A DNA stretch of 54,425 nt from Geothrix sp. (GCA_030824075.1 JAVBYJ010000035.1:1-54425), one strand, 5' to 3'; counted from the stretch's first letter, positions 1-9,735 are shown. Notes: generated by a model not told the origin, from the sequence alone. A program made the numbers and translations.

Positions 1-1348
1 GGTTGTGGATGGCCTCCCGCTGGCCGGGCTCCTCCATCAGCAGACGCTCAAGCAGGACGCGCGCCTCTGCGGGGCGTTGGGCCTCCAGGTGGGCGCGGGC
101 AGCCAGCAGCAAGGCCGGGGTGCGCCAGGATGGCGCGGGACGAGGTGCCCCCTGACCCACCAGGGGCGCCAGCGCCTTCAGGGCCTCTTCAGGCTTTCCC
201 GTCCTCAGGTCGATCTGGGCAGCCAGAAGTACGTGGGCGGGTTTGGCATCGCTGGGGCGCCAGCGGCGGGCCCCCAGAAGGTCGCCTTCGTCGATGGCCC
301 GCTGGGCCAGCCAGGCTTTGACTCCGGCTGGCGCCCAGGGCGTTCCGGGAGACTGGGCCGACAGATTCGGAGCGGCCAGGCCCGCCAGGAGAAGAAGGAT
401 CGGCCGCCACTTGGAGAGCGGTTTTCCGGCAAAGGCGAGCCACAGCATCAGTCCCGCCAGAGCCAGCCAGGCCCCCGCTTCGGGATGGGCGGGCTGAAGG
501 GAACGTCGTGCGGGCAGGGGCAGCCTTCCTGCGGCCAGGGCCTGGAGCCCTGTGGCGGCGGCATCGCCATCCTTGAACACCTGGCCGCTGGTGGCCTGCG
601 CGAGGCGAGCCAGGAACTCCGGATGCGCTGTGCTGATGGCGGGTTCGGGCGTGGGTGCGGCGGGCTCGGACCCACCGCGAGGCGAAACCGGATGGGGCTG
701 GCCATCTCCAAAGGCCATCACGCAGACGGGGACCCGGGCCTGCTTGAGCGCGGCCACGGCCCTGTTCATGGCCTCTTCCGGGGCCTCCCAGGTTTCTTCG
801 CCATCGCTGAGCAGAAGAATCACGGCGGGCAGGTCGCGATCCATCTGGGCCGCCACCTGGGGCAACCCCCGACCGAGGCTGGTTCCAGGAGACCCGGTGT
901 CGCCAGGTGTGACCGCCCGCAGAGACTCGCGCAGCAAGGTTCGGTCTTCGCCAGGCGGCTGCACCGGAATGGCATCGCCCGTGAGCAGATCCAGGCCCCA
1001 GCGGAGACCAGGCTGGGGGCGGGACCAGATGCGGTCCAGGGCCGTCACCGCGGCTGCCCAGCGGGTGCGGCCTCCCGCATCGGGCACCGTCATCGAACGG
1101 CTGGCGTCGAGCACCACATGCACCGTGAGTCGCGGGAACTCGGGCAGGCCCCAACGAGGTTCGGCCAGGCCCAAGCCCAGACCCGCCGTCATCAGGACCA
1201 GCCCCAGTCCCTGCCACATCGGACGCTGACCCACCACCTGTACGCCCAGGCCCGGCCGCAGGTGTGCCCGCAGGGCCAAGGCGAGGATGATCAGGATCGC
1301 GGTCGCTGTGGGGACCAGAACCCAGGGATGGGAGACGGGGAGGTTCAT
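1..1348 (-). CDS. VWA-domain membrane protein with C-terminal TPR-like region (BatB/BatC-like), 3' end beyond window
   Basis: Partial gene: 449 codons are open with no stop before the left edge. Two hydrophobic segments lie near residues 8-27 and 47-62. A von Willebrand A domain follows, with a metal-ion-adhesion motif DASRS at residues 81-85. A further membrane segment (about residues 300-320, ALAGLMLWLAFAG) and a second one (ILLLLAGLAAPNLSAQ) precede an Ala/Leu/Arg helical tail that looks like TPR repeats (LLERLLMEEPGQREAIHN). The order VWA, membrane, TPR resembles a fusion of BatB and BatC from the aerotolerance (Bat) clusters. The ATG overlaps the stop of the upstream VWA gene as ATGA, so translational coupling is likely. 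The family is often linked to envelope stress or MoxR-assisted metal insertion; the actual role here is unknown. Confidence 0.8.
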   Translation of the reverse strand, partial: MNLPVSHPWVLVPTATAILIILALALRAHLRPGLGVQVVGQRPMWQGLGLVLMTAGLGLGLAEPRWGLPEFPRLTVHVVLDASRSMTVPDAGGRTRWAAAVTALDRIWSRPQPGLRWGLDLLTGDAIPVQPPGEDRTLLRESLRAVTPGDTGSPGTSLGRGLPQVAAQMDRDLPAVILLLSDGEETWEAPEEAMNRAVAALKQARVPVCVMAFGDGQPHPVSPRGGSEPAAPTPEPAISTAHPEFLARLAQATSGQVFKDGDAAATGLQALAAGRLPLPARRSLQPAHPEAGAWLALAGLMLWLAFAGKPLSKWRPILLLLAGLAAPNLSAQSPGTPWAPAGVKAWLAQRAIDEGDLLGARRWRPSDAKPAHVLLAAQIDLRTGKPEEALKALAPLVGQGAPRPAPSWRTPALLLAARAHLEAQRPAEARVLLERLLMEEPGQREAIHN

Positions 1349-2301
1349 GGTCCCTCCACCCAGGCTGGCCGCGCCTTCCCGCGTTTGAAGGCGAGATCCG
1401 CAGCCAAGGGAAGGGCCAGAAGGGCCGCGGCCAGCAGGCACCAGCGGGCCAGGGGCCGCCCTTCGGTGGGCGGGTCCACGGGCAGGAGGGTCTTTTCCAG
1501 CTGATCCACCGAGGCCAGGCTGCGGGCCAAACCGCCGGGGTCCTCAGCGCTGAAGGATTCGCCACCCGTCAGGTGGGCCACCTGCTTCAGGGTGGCGTGG
1601 TCCACCTCCACCCGCAGGCGGGCGAACCCCCCGCCCTCCAAGGGCACCAGGCTTTCCCCGTCATTGCCCAAGGCCACGGAATGGATGCGGATGCCATTTC
1701 GATGCGCCTCCTCTGCCGCCTCCATGGGCGTCACGCGACCTCGGTTCTGGACTCCGTCGGTAATGAGCAGAATGACGCGGCTTCGGGCCGGGCTATCCTC
1801 CAGGCGTCGCACGGCGGTCATGAGGGCCGACCCAATGGCGGTGCCGTCGTCACGGCTGTCGAGATCCAGCCGCGCCAGCATCCGGAGCAACCGCATATGG
1901 TCGGAGGTCAGCGGGCTCAGGGTCACCGGGTGGGCGCTGAAGAGGATGAGGGCGAAGCGGTCGTCTGGGCGCCGCAAGACGAATTGAGCGAGGGTGCGCC
2001 GGGCGGCGTGCCAACGATCCTCGTCGGGTCGATCAAGGATCCTCATGCTGCTGCTCCCGTCCAGCACCACGGCGAAATCCACCACGGGTGCCACGCCGCG
2101 CAGGGTCGTGCGCCACTCGGGGCCGGCCGCGGCGAGGCCCAGGGCGAGGGCGAGCAGCACGGGCAACCAGTGTGAGCTGTGCCGGCCCAGGGCGTTCGAG
2201 GGGCGCGAGGAGGGAATGCCCCAGCGGTAGATCACGCGCCAGGCCCAGATCAACAGCGGTACGGCTACAAGGAGCAAGAGGGGATAGCGCAGGGCGATCA
2301 T
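1345..2301 (-). CDS. BatA-like von Willebrand factor A domain membrane protein
   Basis: A 318-residue protein. N-terminal membrane helices lie at about residues 5-22 and 45-59. A VWA domain follows with the intact metal site DGSSS at residues 81-85 and a typical later segment (RVILLITDGVQNRG). A C-terminal transmembrane helix (CLLAAALLALPLAADLAF) completes the usual BatA topology. I chose the ATG at 2301 because it overlaps the upstream stop as ATGA; the frame stays open further upstream, but that extension is Arg/Gly/Pro-rich and shadows the upstream gene. The gene sits in a tightly coupled run DUF58 - membrane protein - this gene - VWA/TPR gene. BatA proteins are thought to present the VWA domain on the periplasmic side; the function here is inferred from family only. 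Confidence 0.85.
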   Translation of the reverse strand: MIALRYPLLLLVAVPLLIWAWRVIYRWGIPSSRPSNALGRHSSHWLPVLLALALGLAAAGPEWRTTLRGVAPVVDFAVVLDGSSSMRILDRPDEDRWHAARRTLAQFVLRRPDDRFALILFSAHPVTLSPLTSDHMRLLRMLARLDLDSRDDGTAIGSALMTAVRRLEDSPARSRVILLITDGVQNRGRVTPMEAAEEAHRNGIRIHSVALGNDGESLVPLEGGGFARLRVEVDHATLKQVAHLTGGESFSAEDPGGLARSLASVDQLEKTLLPVDPPTEGRPLARWCLLAAALLALPLAADLAFKRGKARPAWVEGP

Positions 2302-3083
2302 GGCTTGCCCCCCGCATCGCCTCTCGCGTCCAGCGCGGCAACGAGAGGTTCCGGTGCCGGGAAGGGTGGTTCCGTCCGGCCGAAGCGGGCGGCATCCAGG
2401 CTCTTTGCCCACTGGTCCCAGGGGCCGAGATTATGGGCCTGGAAATCAGCGGTTCCCCAGGCGCGGGCGGGCTCGCCGAAGCGCGCGGCCAGCAGGTCCC
2501 GGCCCAGGCCGTGGGCCGTGTCCAGTGTGCCTCGTTCCCGGTCCACCGGCGGCCAGTGGTGATGAAAGACATGCATTGCATGGCGAAGGCGTCGGTTGCC
2601 GGAACCCCTCCGCCAGCGACGGACCGCCCAGGCGATGAGGGCCAGGGGTGGCAACAGCAACAAGCTGGCCCAAGCCCAGGGAAAAGGGATGGTGGGCAGG
2701 CGATCGTCGTTCCCGCCGCCGAAGCCCACCCAGGGCCCGCCGAAGGGAATGGTGCGCGGGACCCGCAGCCGCAGCTCGGGGCTGCGCTGTTCGTTGCCAA
2801 GGTCCAGGGCGGGGATGACGGCGAAACCAGGCTCCAGGGCCTGCACCTGGAAACGCCAGCCACGCCCATCCGGCAGCGGTTCCATGGAGCGAAGGCGCAG
2901 GGGGCCCAAGCGATCTTCCACCGTGGGCCGCGGGGGCGAGGGCTTCGTGGGGTCATCTTCGCGGAGTTCAATTACCTGCAACTCACCGAGTGGCAGGTGG
3001 GCAGGGGCTTTCCAGGTGGGGGCAGCCAGGCTGGAGAGGCTCCACAGCCCACCACTCACAACCCACCACCATGCGGCTTTCAC
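2298..3083 (-). CDS. Exported, single-pass membrane protein of Bat-like cluster (BatD/DUF4381-like position)
   Basis: A 261-residue protein. It has an N-terminal hydrophobic signal (about residues 5-21, ending SSLAAP), a beta-rich periplasmic part (about 22-130), one transmembrane helix (about 134-154, WASLLLLPPLALIAWAV) and a basic cytoplasmic tail starting RRWRRG. This layout matches the small BatD-like/DUF4381-like proteins between DUF58 and VWA genes in other Bat clusters, but I see no diagnostic motif. The start is a GTG at 3083 overlapping the DUF58 stop as GTGA, and the stop overlaps the next ATG. The in-frame extension further upstream lies inside the DUF58 gene and was rejected. Confidence 0.7.
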   Translation of the reverse strand: MKAAWWWVVSGGLWSLSSLAAPTWKAPAHLPLGELQVIELREDDPTKPSPPRPTVEDRLGPLRLRSMEPLPDGRGWRFQVQALEPGFAVIPALDLGNEQRSPELRLRVPRTIPFGGPWVGFGGGNDDRLPTIPFPWAWASLLLLPPLALIAWAVRRWRRGSGNRRLRHAMHVFHHHWPPVDRERGTLDTAHGLGRDLLAARFGEPARAWGTADFQAHNLGPWDQWAKSLDAARFGRTEPPFPAPEPLVAALDARGDAGGKP

Positions 3084-3844
3084 GCGCCCCCCGCACGGAG
3101 CCATGCGTTGAGCTTCATGATGGGATCGTCCATCAGGGCCCAGTGTTGCCGCTCGATGGCGGGGGAGAATCCCGGGTCGGGCCACGTCATGCCCCGACGA
3201 TCTTCCTGGGCCTCGGGTTGGAACCACACCAGGCGGTGTCGGGTGGCCAAGGGCTTGAGCAGGGGCGCCAGGCCCTGGAGGCCGGCCCCGTTGCTGAAGA
3301 GCCAGAGCCGGTGGCCCTTCCCGTGCTGGCCCCAGTGGCCCAGGGCCTCCCGCCAGGAGGCCTCGGAAGGAATGGAGGGACCCCGGTCCGCCAGCGTCTC
3401 GAGGATGCGCAAGCCGTGGATGCGTCCACGCTTGGGGGCGATGCGCAGGGCGGGCGTATGGCTGTCCCCGGGGACGATCAGTCCCAGCCGGTCGCCGGTG
3501 GCCTGCAGCGTGGCGAAGGCCGCACCGCACAATTCCATGGCCCAGCGCAGGGGCGAGACCGGATCACCCAGGAACATGGAGGGTGAAGGGTCCACCACCA
3601 GCCACAGCACGAGGTCACGGCTGCTCTCGAAGCGCTTGAGGATGGGCTCTCCAGTACGCGCCGTCAGGGGCCAGTTGATGAAGCGGGGATCGTCACCCGG
3701 CACGTAGGGACGGTTCTCCACGAAGGTGAGCCCCGCACCCTTGAATTTGGAGGGATGCAGCCCCTCGGTGCCCCCGCCCAGACGTCCGCGCAGCCGCAAC
3801 GGCAGACGTCGCAGGCGGGCGAGAAAACGGGCGGGAAGGGGCAT
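3080..3844 (-). CDS. DUF58 domain protein
   Basis: A 254-residue protein with the DUF58 signature: a segment GLTFVENRPYVPGDDPRFIN followed by W-x6-RTGEPILKRFE (about residues 38-73), then a VWA-like strand with DPSPS (about 86-90). It lacks the long N-terminal membrane region of many DUF58 proteins and begins with a basic stretch. DUF58 proteins usually work with a MoxR AAA+ ATPase and VWA membrane proteins. Here the two VWA genes follow directly, but no moxR gene is adjacent; a DUF4139 gene lies 38 bases upstream on the same strand. The stop overlaps the next GTG start. Confidence 0.85.
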   Translation of the reverse strand: MPLPARFLARLRRLPLRLRGRLGGGTEGLHPSKFKGAGLTFVENRPYVPGDDPRFINWPLTARTGEPILKRFESSRDLVLWLVVDPSPSMFLGDPVSPLRWAMELCGAAFATLQATGDRLGLIVPGDSHTPALRIAPKRGRIHGLRILETLADRGPSIPSEASWREALGHWGQHGKGHRLWLFSNGAGLQGLAPLLKPLATRHRLVWFQPEAQEDRRGMTWPDPGFSPAIERQHWALMDDPIMKLNAWLRAGGA

Positions 3845-3882
3845 GGGAATTCAGTATGGCGGATTCTCAGGCCGAATCCTCC

Positions 3883-5313
3883 CTACCACTTCACCCGAAC
3901 CCGGTAGGTGAGCGTGGCGCTGCCTTCAGCGGGCACCGTGACCTTGAACCGGGCGGTGCCCGCGGTCTCCTTGGTGAGGGGATGGCTGCTCTGCAGTACC
4001 TCCCAGTCGCCAGGCATGGGCTCCAGCAGGCTCACGGTGACGGGTTCCTTCTTGGCGTTCTTCAGCACCACCTCGAAGGCCGATTCATGGACGAAACCAA
4101 ACTTGCCCTGGCGGCCCAGGCTCTTGTAGTCGGTCTGTTTACGCTTGGCCGTCACGTCGAAGGCCTCGCCCAGCTTCAGGCGCACCAGCTCGTTCTTGGG
4201 CGTGTGGTCCACGTTGTCCTCGCCGACGAACTGGGCGCGGCCCTCGCTGTCGCGCTTGTAGACGCGGAGGATGCCCTTGGGCAGGGGCATGCCCAAGTGG
4301 CTGGATTCTTTGTTGTCGAACTCGACGAAGACGCCCACCTTCTGCTTCTCGCCCAGGTCGCCATAGCTGCCGGAGTAGTAGTAGTTCTGACCCTGGAGCA
4401 GGTACTCCTTGCGGACAGGTACCCCGCTGGCGCTCAGCAGGGCCACCTGCTTGGTCTGGTTCACGGCCAGGGTGGTGGGCCGGTCCAGGGTGTAGAGGTG
4501 GTATTCGAAGAGGCTCTCCTCGGCCATCTTGGGGGCAGGGGCCATCGACTTCACGGCCATCTCGGCCACGGCATAGCCCCGCTCCGGCCGTTGTCTGGCG
4601 CGGTTCACATCCCCCGCCACCAGCTGCAGGGTGGCGTTGGGGTAGGCGGCGCCGCTCTGGTTGGTGAGGGTCACCCAGCCGCTGAGATCCAGCGTCTTTT
4701 CGTCGGAGGACAGGTTGGCCACGTAATCCGCGCGCCAGGAAAGGCCGCCTGTGAGGTAGCTCAGTTCCAGCTGCTGCGCCTTGTCGGCGCTGCTGTTCAG
4801 GCTGATGACCAGAGTGGGCCGGGCCCGCAGGTTGCCGGGCACCTTGGGGTAGATGATGCGGCCCAGGGCGCTGGTCTCGATGCGGTCGGCGAACTGCAGC
4901 ACGGTGCCATTGTTGGTGGCCAGCACCGTGGCTTCCTCGCGAATCTCCTTCGCCCCGGCGCCCTCCGCGTTGGGCACGCTGCGCACCACCGTCACCTTCT
5001 CGCCCACGTATTTCTCCAGCAATTTCTGGGGTGTGAGCAGGTCGAAGTCGAAGTTCTGCTCCGCCACCCAGAATCCCTGGGGGGCCGTGAGGTTGCGCAA
5101 CAACGCCGTCTCCGGCCGGATCTGGGCCGACACCTCCTGGAAGGCCAGCCGGGTTTCGCCCTTGGGCAGTCGAACCTCTCGGAGGTCCTTCACCAGGGCC
5201 AGGTTGTCGTTGTAGATGGTCACCGCCAGGGCCTTCTGATCCTTCAGCGTGGTGGGAGTCTCCTGGGCGACGAGGAGTGCGGGTAGGGCAGCGAACAGCA
5301 GGGCGGGGTGCAT
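3883..5313 (-). CDS. DUF4139 domain exported protein
   Basis: A 476-residue protein with a signal peptide (MHPALLFAALPALLVAQ, cleavage near residue 17). An N-terminal strand-rich region (VTIYNDNLALVKDLREVRLP) is typical of the DUF4139/mucoidy-inhibitor-like family, and a C-terminal beta-sandwich ends in TLTYRVRVKW. Conserved-looking elements include the segment GGLSWRADYVANLSSDEKTL. Function of the family is not established. The ATG at 5313 has a GGAGG sequence just upstream; an 11-residue upstream extension is less likely because it would remove the signal peptide from the N-terminus. It is 38 bases ahead of the DUF58 gene on the same strand and may be transcribed with it. Confidence 0.8.
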   Translation of the reverse strand: MHPALLFAALPALLVAQETPTTLKDQKALAVTIYNDNLALVKDLREVRLPKGETRLAFQEVSAQIRPETALLRNLTAPQGFWVAEQNFDFDLLTPQKLLEKYVGEKVTVVRSVPNAEGAGAKEIREEATVLATNNGTVLQFADRIETSALGRIIYPKVPGNLRARPTLVISLNSSADKAQQLELSYLTGGLSWRADYVANLSSDEKTLDLSGWVTLTNQSGAAYPNATLQLVAGDVNRARQRPERGYAVAEMAVKSMAPAPKMAEESLFEYHLYTLDRPTTLAVNQTKQVALLSASGVPVRKEYLLQGQNYYYSGSYGDLGEKQKVGVFVEFDNKESSHLGMPLPKGILRVYKRDSEGRAQFVGEDNVDHTPKNELVRLKLGEAFDVTAKRKQTDYKSLGRQGKFGFVHESAFEVVLKNAKKEPVTVSLLEPMPGDWEVLQSSHPLTKETAGTARFKVTVPAEGSATLTYRVRVKW

Positions 5314-5442
5314 GGGACCTCCGGGGTATTGTTCAGGGATGGGCAACGAAAAGAGCCCGATACCAGGTCATGCCGAGAGGAACGGAATCCTTTCAAGAAT
5401 TCCCAACTGCCAAGCGCCAGCTCGACGGCCACCCGTCCTGCC

Positions 5443-5868
5443 TCAGGCCAGCTGACCGGCATCCGCCAACGCCTGAATGCGCGCCAAGGCGCTATCCAAC
5501 TGGCCCTGGAGCAGCTTCTCGGCGCCCATCATCTGCATCATCATCGGGATGTCGGCCTCGTCCACCAGGCGCAGGGTGCTGCCTTCGCCACTGGAGGCGA
5601 TCTCGAAGCGCAGTTCATGGTCGAACATCTTCTTGGCGCCAGGCACGAGGGTCACGAGCTGGCCGGGGGTGCGGGCCTTGGCGACGAGCTCCTGCGGCAT
5701 CTTCATGCCCATGACTTCGATGATGTAGCTGTGCGTGTCCACCGTGCCCTGAAAATTCATCGCCGCGGGTTCAAGAAAGGCGCGATGGTTCGACAGGTCG
5801 GAAAGGAAGGTGTACAGGACATCGGCAGAGATGGGCAGCGTGGCGGTGGCGGTTTTGAGGGTGGTCAT
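5443..5868 (-). CDS. SRPBCC (START-like/polyketide cyclase-like) small protein
   Basis: A 141-residue cytoplasmic protein. The pattern of an N-terminal strand (TLKTATATLPISADVLYTFL), a short helix SDLSNHRAFLEP, alternating strands, and a long C-terminal helix (LLQGQLDSALARIQALADAG) matches the SRPBCC/START-like fold, which binds hydrophobic ligands. I cannot name a ligand. The start ATG at 5868 has AGGAGCC-like purines upstream. It stands alone, flanked by a 129-base gap and by a repeat-containing gap, with the next gene yggS on the same strand. Confidence 0.65.
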   Translation of the reverse strand: MTTLKTATATLPISADVLYTFLSDLSNHRAFLEPAAMNFQGTVDTHSYIIEVMGMKMPQELVAKARTPGQLVTLVPGAKKMFDHELRFEIASSGEGSTLRLVDEADIPMMMQMMGAEKLLQGQLDSALARIQALADAGQLA

Positions 5869-5893
5869 GAAGGCTCCAGGGGAAAGGAATAAG

Positions 5894-5955
5894 GATCACC
5901 GCCAAGGCGCCAGGGCGCCAAGATAAAGAAAAAGCGCAGTTCTTGGCAGTGATCA
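5894..5955. repeat. Intergenic imperfect inverted repeat with CGCCAAG units
   Basis: Arms at 5894-5906 (GATCACCGCCAAG) and 5943-5955 (CTTGGCAGTGATC) pair at 12 of 13 positions. The left arm is followed by two more CGCCA(A/G)G-like units around 5907-5921. It lies between yggS and the SRPBCC gene. It could act as a transcript hairpin, or be a member of a dispersed intergenic repeat family. Confidence 0.55.
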
Positions 5956-5974
5956 GTTGATCTTTAACCCAGGG

Positions 5975-6640
5975 TCAGTACGACCGCTCACCAAAGAAGG
6001 CTGTACCAATCCGGATTTGGTCGGAGCCGGCGGCGATCGCGGCTTCGAGATCGCCGCTCATGCCGAGGCTGAGGCGAAGGGACCGACCGAGATCCTGCTG
6101 AAGACGCTCGCGCAGGCCAGCCATTTGGGTGAAGGCGGCGTCATCTCCGGGCGGCGGAAGGGCCATGAGACCGCGCAGAGGAAGCCTTGCATCACCGCTC
6201 AAAACCGCGATCAGAGCGGGAAGGTCCGCTTCTGCGCAACCGCCCTGCTTGGTGGTCTCGTCCCAGAGGTCCACCTGAATCCAGACGGGTCTCACCACGT
6301 CGAGTTCTTCAGCGAGGCGGCCCAGGCGCTCAGCCAACTCGGGTCGGTCGAGGCTCTGGATCTCCGTGAAGGTCTGGAGGGCAGACTTGGCCTTGTTGCG
6401 CTGGAGTGGGCCCAGCAAGACGAAAGCGAGGTCCGGCAAAGCGGCGGCCTTCTCCGCTCCCTCCTGCACGTAATTCTCGCCGAAGCGCGCAAATCCCAGC
6501 GCGGCAGCTTCGCGGATCAAGGACAAGGGCTGTTTCTTCGAGACAGGCAGGAATTCGATGCTGGAGGGATCGCGGTCGGCGGCGGCGGCGGCGCGCTGGA
6601 TGCGGGTTCGCAACCCCTCGAGGCGATCGGCCAGGCTCAC
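5975..6640 (-). CDS. yggS: YggS/PROSC family pyridoxal-phosphate homeostasis protein
   Basis: A 221-residue single-domain alanine-racemase-N-like protein. The PLP-lysine segment EFLPVSKKQP lies near residue 30, followed by GFARFGENYVQE. Later family landmarks are VWIQVDLWDE (usually VNTSGE-like), LSLGMSGDLEAAI and RIGTAFFGER at the C-terminus; these are the MSxD and RxGTxxFG family motifs. These proteins bind PLP and buffer its supply; no enzymatic activity is established. The GTG at 6640 overlaps the stop of the upstream zinc-ribbon gene as GTGA. The N-terminal extension further upstream is Pro/Gly-rich shadow sequence. Confidence 0.9.
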   Translation of the reverse strand: MSLADRLEGLRTRIQRAAAAADRDPSSIEFLPVSKKQPLSLIREAAALGFARFGENYVQEGAEKAAALPDLAFVLLGPLQRNKAKSALQTFTEIQSLDRPELAERLGRLAEELDVVRPVWIQVDLWDETTKQGGCAEADLPALIAVLSGDARLPLRGLMALPPPGDDAAFTQMAGLRERLQQDLGRSLRLSLGMSGDLEAAIAAGSDQIRIGTAFFGERSY

Positions 6641-7335
6641 GGCAGGTAGAGGATCCGCAGGCAGGATTCGCAGGCCACGGCCCCCTTGGACTCCTTCACC
6701 TGGAAGAGGAAGGGGCCACGCAATTTCACGTTGCATCCCGAACAGGCACCGTTCTCCACGGGCACCACCACCCGACCTTGCCGGGCAGCGGCGAGGCGGT
6801 GGAAGTGGGCCACCTCGGGTGCGGGCAGCTTGGCCTCCAATGCGGCTTGTTTGACCTTGAGAACCTTGCGTCCTTCGACCTGATTGGCGTGCTCATCCAG
6901 GAAGATCGCGTGGAGTTCGTCGAATTGAGCTTTCAGCGTCAGGTACTCGGACGAGAGTGAGGCCAAGGCCTGTTCAAGAGCCAGAGCTTCGGTTTCCAGG
7001 GCCTTCAGCGGGCGGGCGATCTGAGCCCGCAGGCGCTCTTTCTCGTCCAATTCACGGATGGCTGAGGTGTATTGCACTTTCTGGCTGGTGGTCTTGACTG
7101 CCGCACGGGCACGATCCTCGTCCTTCTGGGCCTGGGTCAGTTCCTTGGATCTCGCCTGGATCTGGGTTCGGGCCGAGTCCAGCGACTTGGTCTTTTCCGC
7201 CGTCTGTTTCTCGATGAATTTGATCCGGGTATCCAGGGCTGCGAGATCCGGGGGAAGGGCAGACAGGTCGCGGTCAATGGTTCGAAGGTAATCCAGGGTG
7301 GATTGAAGGTCGCGCAGGGTGGCCAGATGTTCCAT
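6637..7335 (-). CDS. Coiled-coil protein with C-terminal C4 zinc ribbon (CdsZ/DUF164-like)
   Basis: A 232-residue protein. A long helical coiled coil covers about residues 5-170 (Glu/Lys/Ala/Leu heptads), followed by a zinc ribbon with CSGC and CESC pairs near the C-terminus (about residues 200-225). This is the architecture of the C4-type zinc ribbon family related to CdsZ. Some members are linked to nucleic acid or secretion functions, but no role can be assigned from the sequence. The start chosen is ATG 7335; a TTG at 7356 would add seven residues. Its stop overlaps the yggS start, so the two are likely co-translated. The promoter must lie in the gap shared with groES, which runs the other way. 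Confidence 0.75.
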   Translation of the reverse strand: MEHLATLRDLQSTLDYLRTIDRDLSALPPDLAALDTRIKFIEKQTAEKTKSLDSARTQIQARSKELTQAQKDEDRARAAVKTTSQKVQYTSAIRELDEKERLRAQIARPLKALETEALALEQALASLSSEYLTLKAQFDELHAIFLDEHANQVEGRKVLKVKQAALEAKLPAPEVAHFHRLAAARQGRVVVPVENGACSGCNVKLRGPFLFQVKESKGAVACESCLRILYLP

Positions 7336-7451
7336 GAATTCGAGGCTACACCTCAATCCTGAAACCGTTGGCGCTTTCCGGATATAAACAAAATAGGAAG
7401 AAAATATAATGCGAATAGACTAAGATTTTGGCTCAACCCACAGAATCAACC

Positions 7452-7480
7452 TTGACCCTGTCGCGCGGGGGTGCCAGACT
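7452..7480 (+). promoter_or_regulatory. Candidate sigma-70-type promoter of groES-groEL
   Basis: TTGACC at 7452-7457, 17 bases, then CAGACT at 7475-7480. The -35 is 5/6 to consensus and the -10 only 3/6. Its position directly before and touching CIRCE is what is expected of an HrcA-controlled groE promoter. Confidence 0.5.
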
Positions 7481-7506
7481 TGGCACTCGCTGTTGGTGAG
7501 TGCTAA
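7480..7506 (+). promoter_or_regulatory. CIRCE operator (HrcA binding site)
   Basis: TTGGCACTC at 7480-7488, a 9-base spacer and GAGTGCTAA at 7498-7506. Consensus CIRCE is TTAGCACTC-N9-GAGTGCTAA; only one base of the left arm deviates. It lies 44 bases before the groES start. HrcA repression relieved by heat is the established meaning of this element. No hrcA gene is in the window. Confidence 0.95.
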
Positions 7507-7550
7507 CAGTTCTATTTGTTCCCCTTTTTTCTTCCTTTCAAGGAGGTTCC

Positions 7551-7838
7551 ATGGCCATCAAGCCCCTGTCCGACCGCGTGGTGCTCAAGCGCGTCGATGC
7601 TGCCGAAACCGTCAAGGGCGGCATCATCATCCCCGACACCGCCAAAGAGAAGCCCATGGAGGCTGAAGTGGTGGCCGTCGGCGAAGGCAAGATCAACGAG
7701 AACGGCACCCGCAATCCCATGTCCGTCAAGGCCGGCCAGAAGGTGCTGATCGGCAAGTACAGCGGGACCGAAGTGCGGATCGACAACGTGGACCACGTCA
7801 TCGTGCGCGAGGACGAGATCCTGGCGATCATGAGCTAA
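7551..7838 (+). CDS. groES: Co-chaperonin GroES
   Basis: A 95-residue protein of standard length. It carries the family start IKPLSDRVVLKRV, the mobile-loop segment ETVKGGIIIPDTAKEKP (about residues 18-34) and the C-terminal VIVREDEILAIM. GroES caps the GroEL ring and closes the folding chamber in the cytoplasm. The ATG at 7551 has a strong AAGGAGG ribosome-binding site. The gene is under CIRCE and is followed after 108 bases by groEL, with a hairpin-forming repeat between them. Confidence 0.98.
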   Translation: MAIKPLSDRVVLKRVDAAETVKGGIIIPDTAKEKPMEAEVVAVGEGKINENGTRNPMSVKAGQKVLIGKYSGTEVRIDNVDHVIVREDEILAIMS

Positions 7839-9572
<1,734 letters not shown>

Positions 9573-9587
9573 GCGGCTTTCAGCTAT

Positions 9588-9631
9588 CCGCCACGAAAAC
9601 GCCCCGCGAAAGCGGGGCGTTTTCGTGGCGG
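9588..9631 (+). terminator. Hairpin terminator after groEL
   Basis: Perfect 20-bp stem, 9588-9607 with 9612-9631, and a GAAA tetraloop. The right arm itself contains GTTTTCG but no long T tract follows. As the two arms are exact complements it can also stop transcripts coming from the right. Confidence 0.85.
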
Positions 9632-9667
9632 CAGGAGGCCATGGCGGCTCCTGATGACTCAGGCATT

Positions 9668-9694
9668 CCGGTGGAATTTGACAAATTCCACCGG
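9668..9694. promoter_or_regulatory. Operator-like perfect palindrome over a -35 box
   Basis: CCGGTGGAATTT (9668-9679), spacer GAC, AAATTCCACCGG (9683-9694): 12-bp arms without a mismatch. The TTGACA at 9678-9683 sits in its centre. A dimeric repressor bound here would block RNA polymerase. It is upstream of any likely transcript start, so it is unlikely to act as an RNA hairpin of the downstream gene. Confidence 0.6.
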
Positions 9695-9707
9695 GAAAGT
9701 CGATTAA
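9678..9707 (+). promoter_or_regulatory. Candidate promoter of the Cys-rich exported protein gene
   Basis: Consensus TTGACA at 9678-9683, 18 bases, then GATTAA at 9702-9707 (3/6 to TATAAT). The start codon follows 28 bases later behind an AGGAG site. Confidence 0.5.
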
Positions 9708-9735
9708 TCTAACTTTCCCTACCCAGGAGTCCCCC

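Noticed and set aside
5..1565. Open frames on both strands at the left edge, including 499 codons on the plus strand
   Set aside because: They are shadows of the partial VWA/TPR gene, whose frame runs unbroken from 1348 to base 1.
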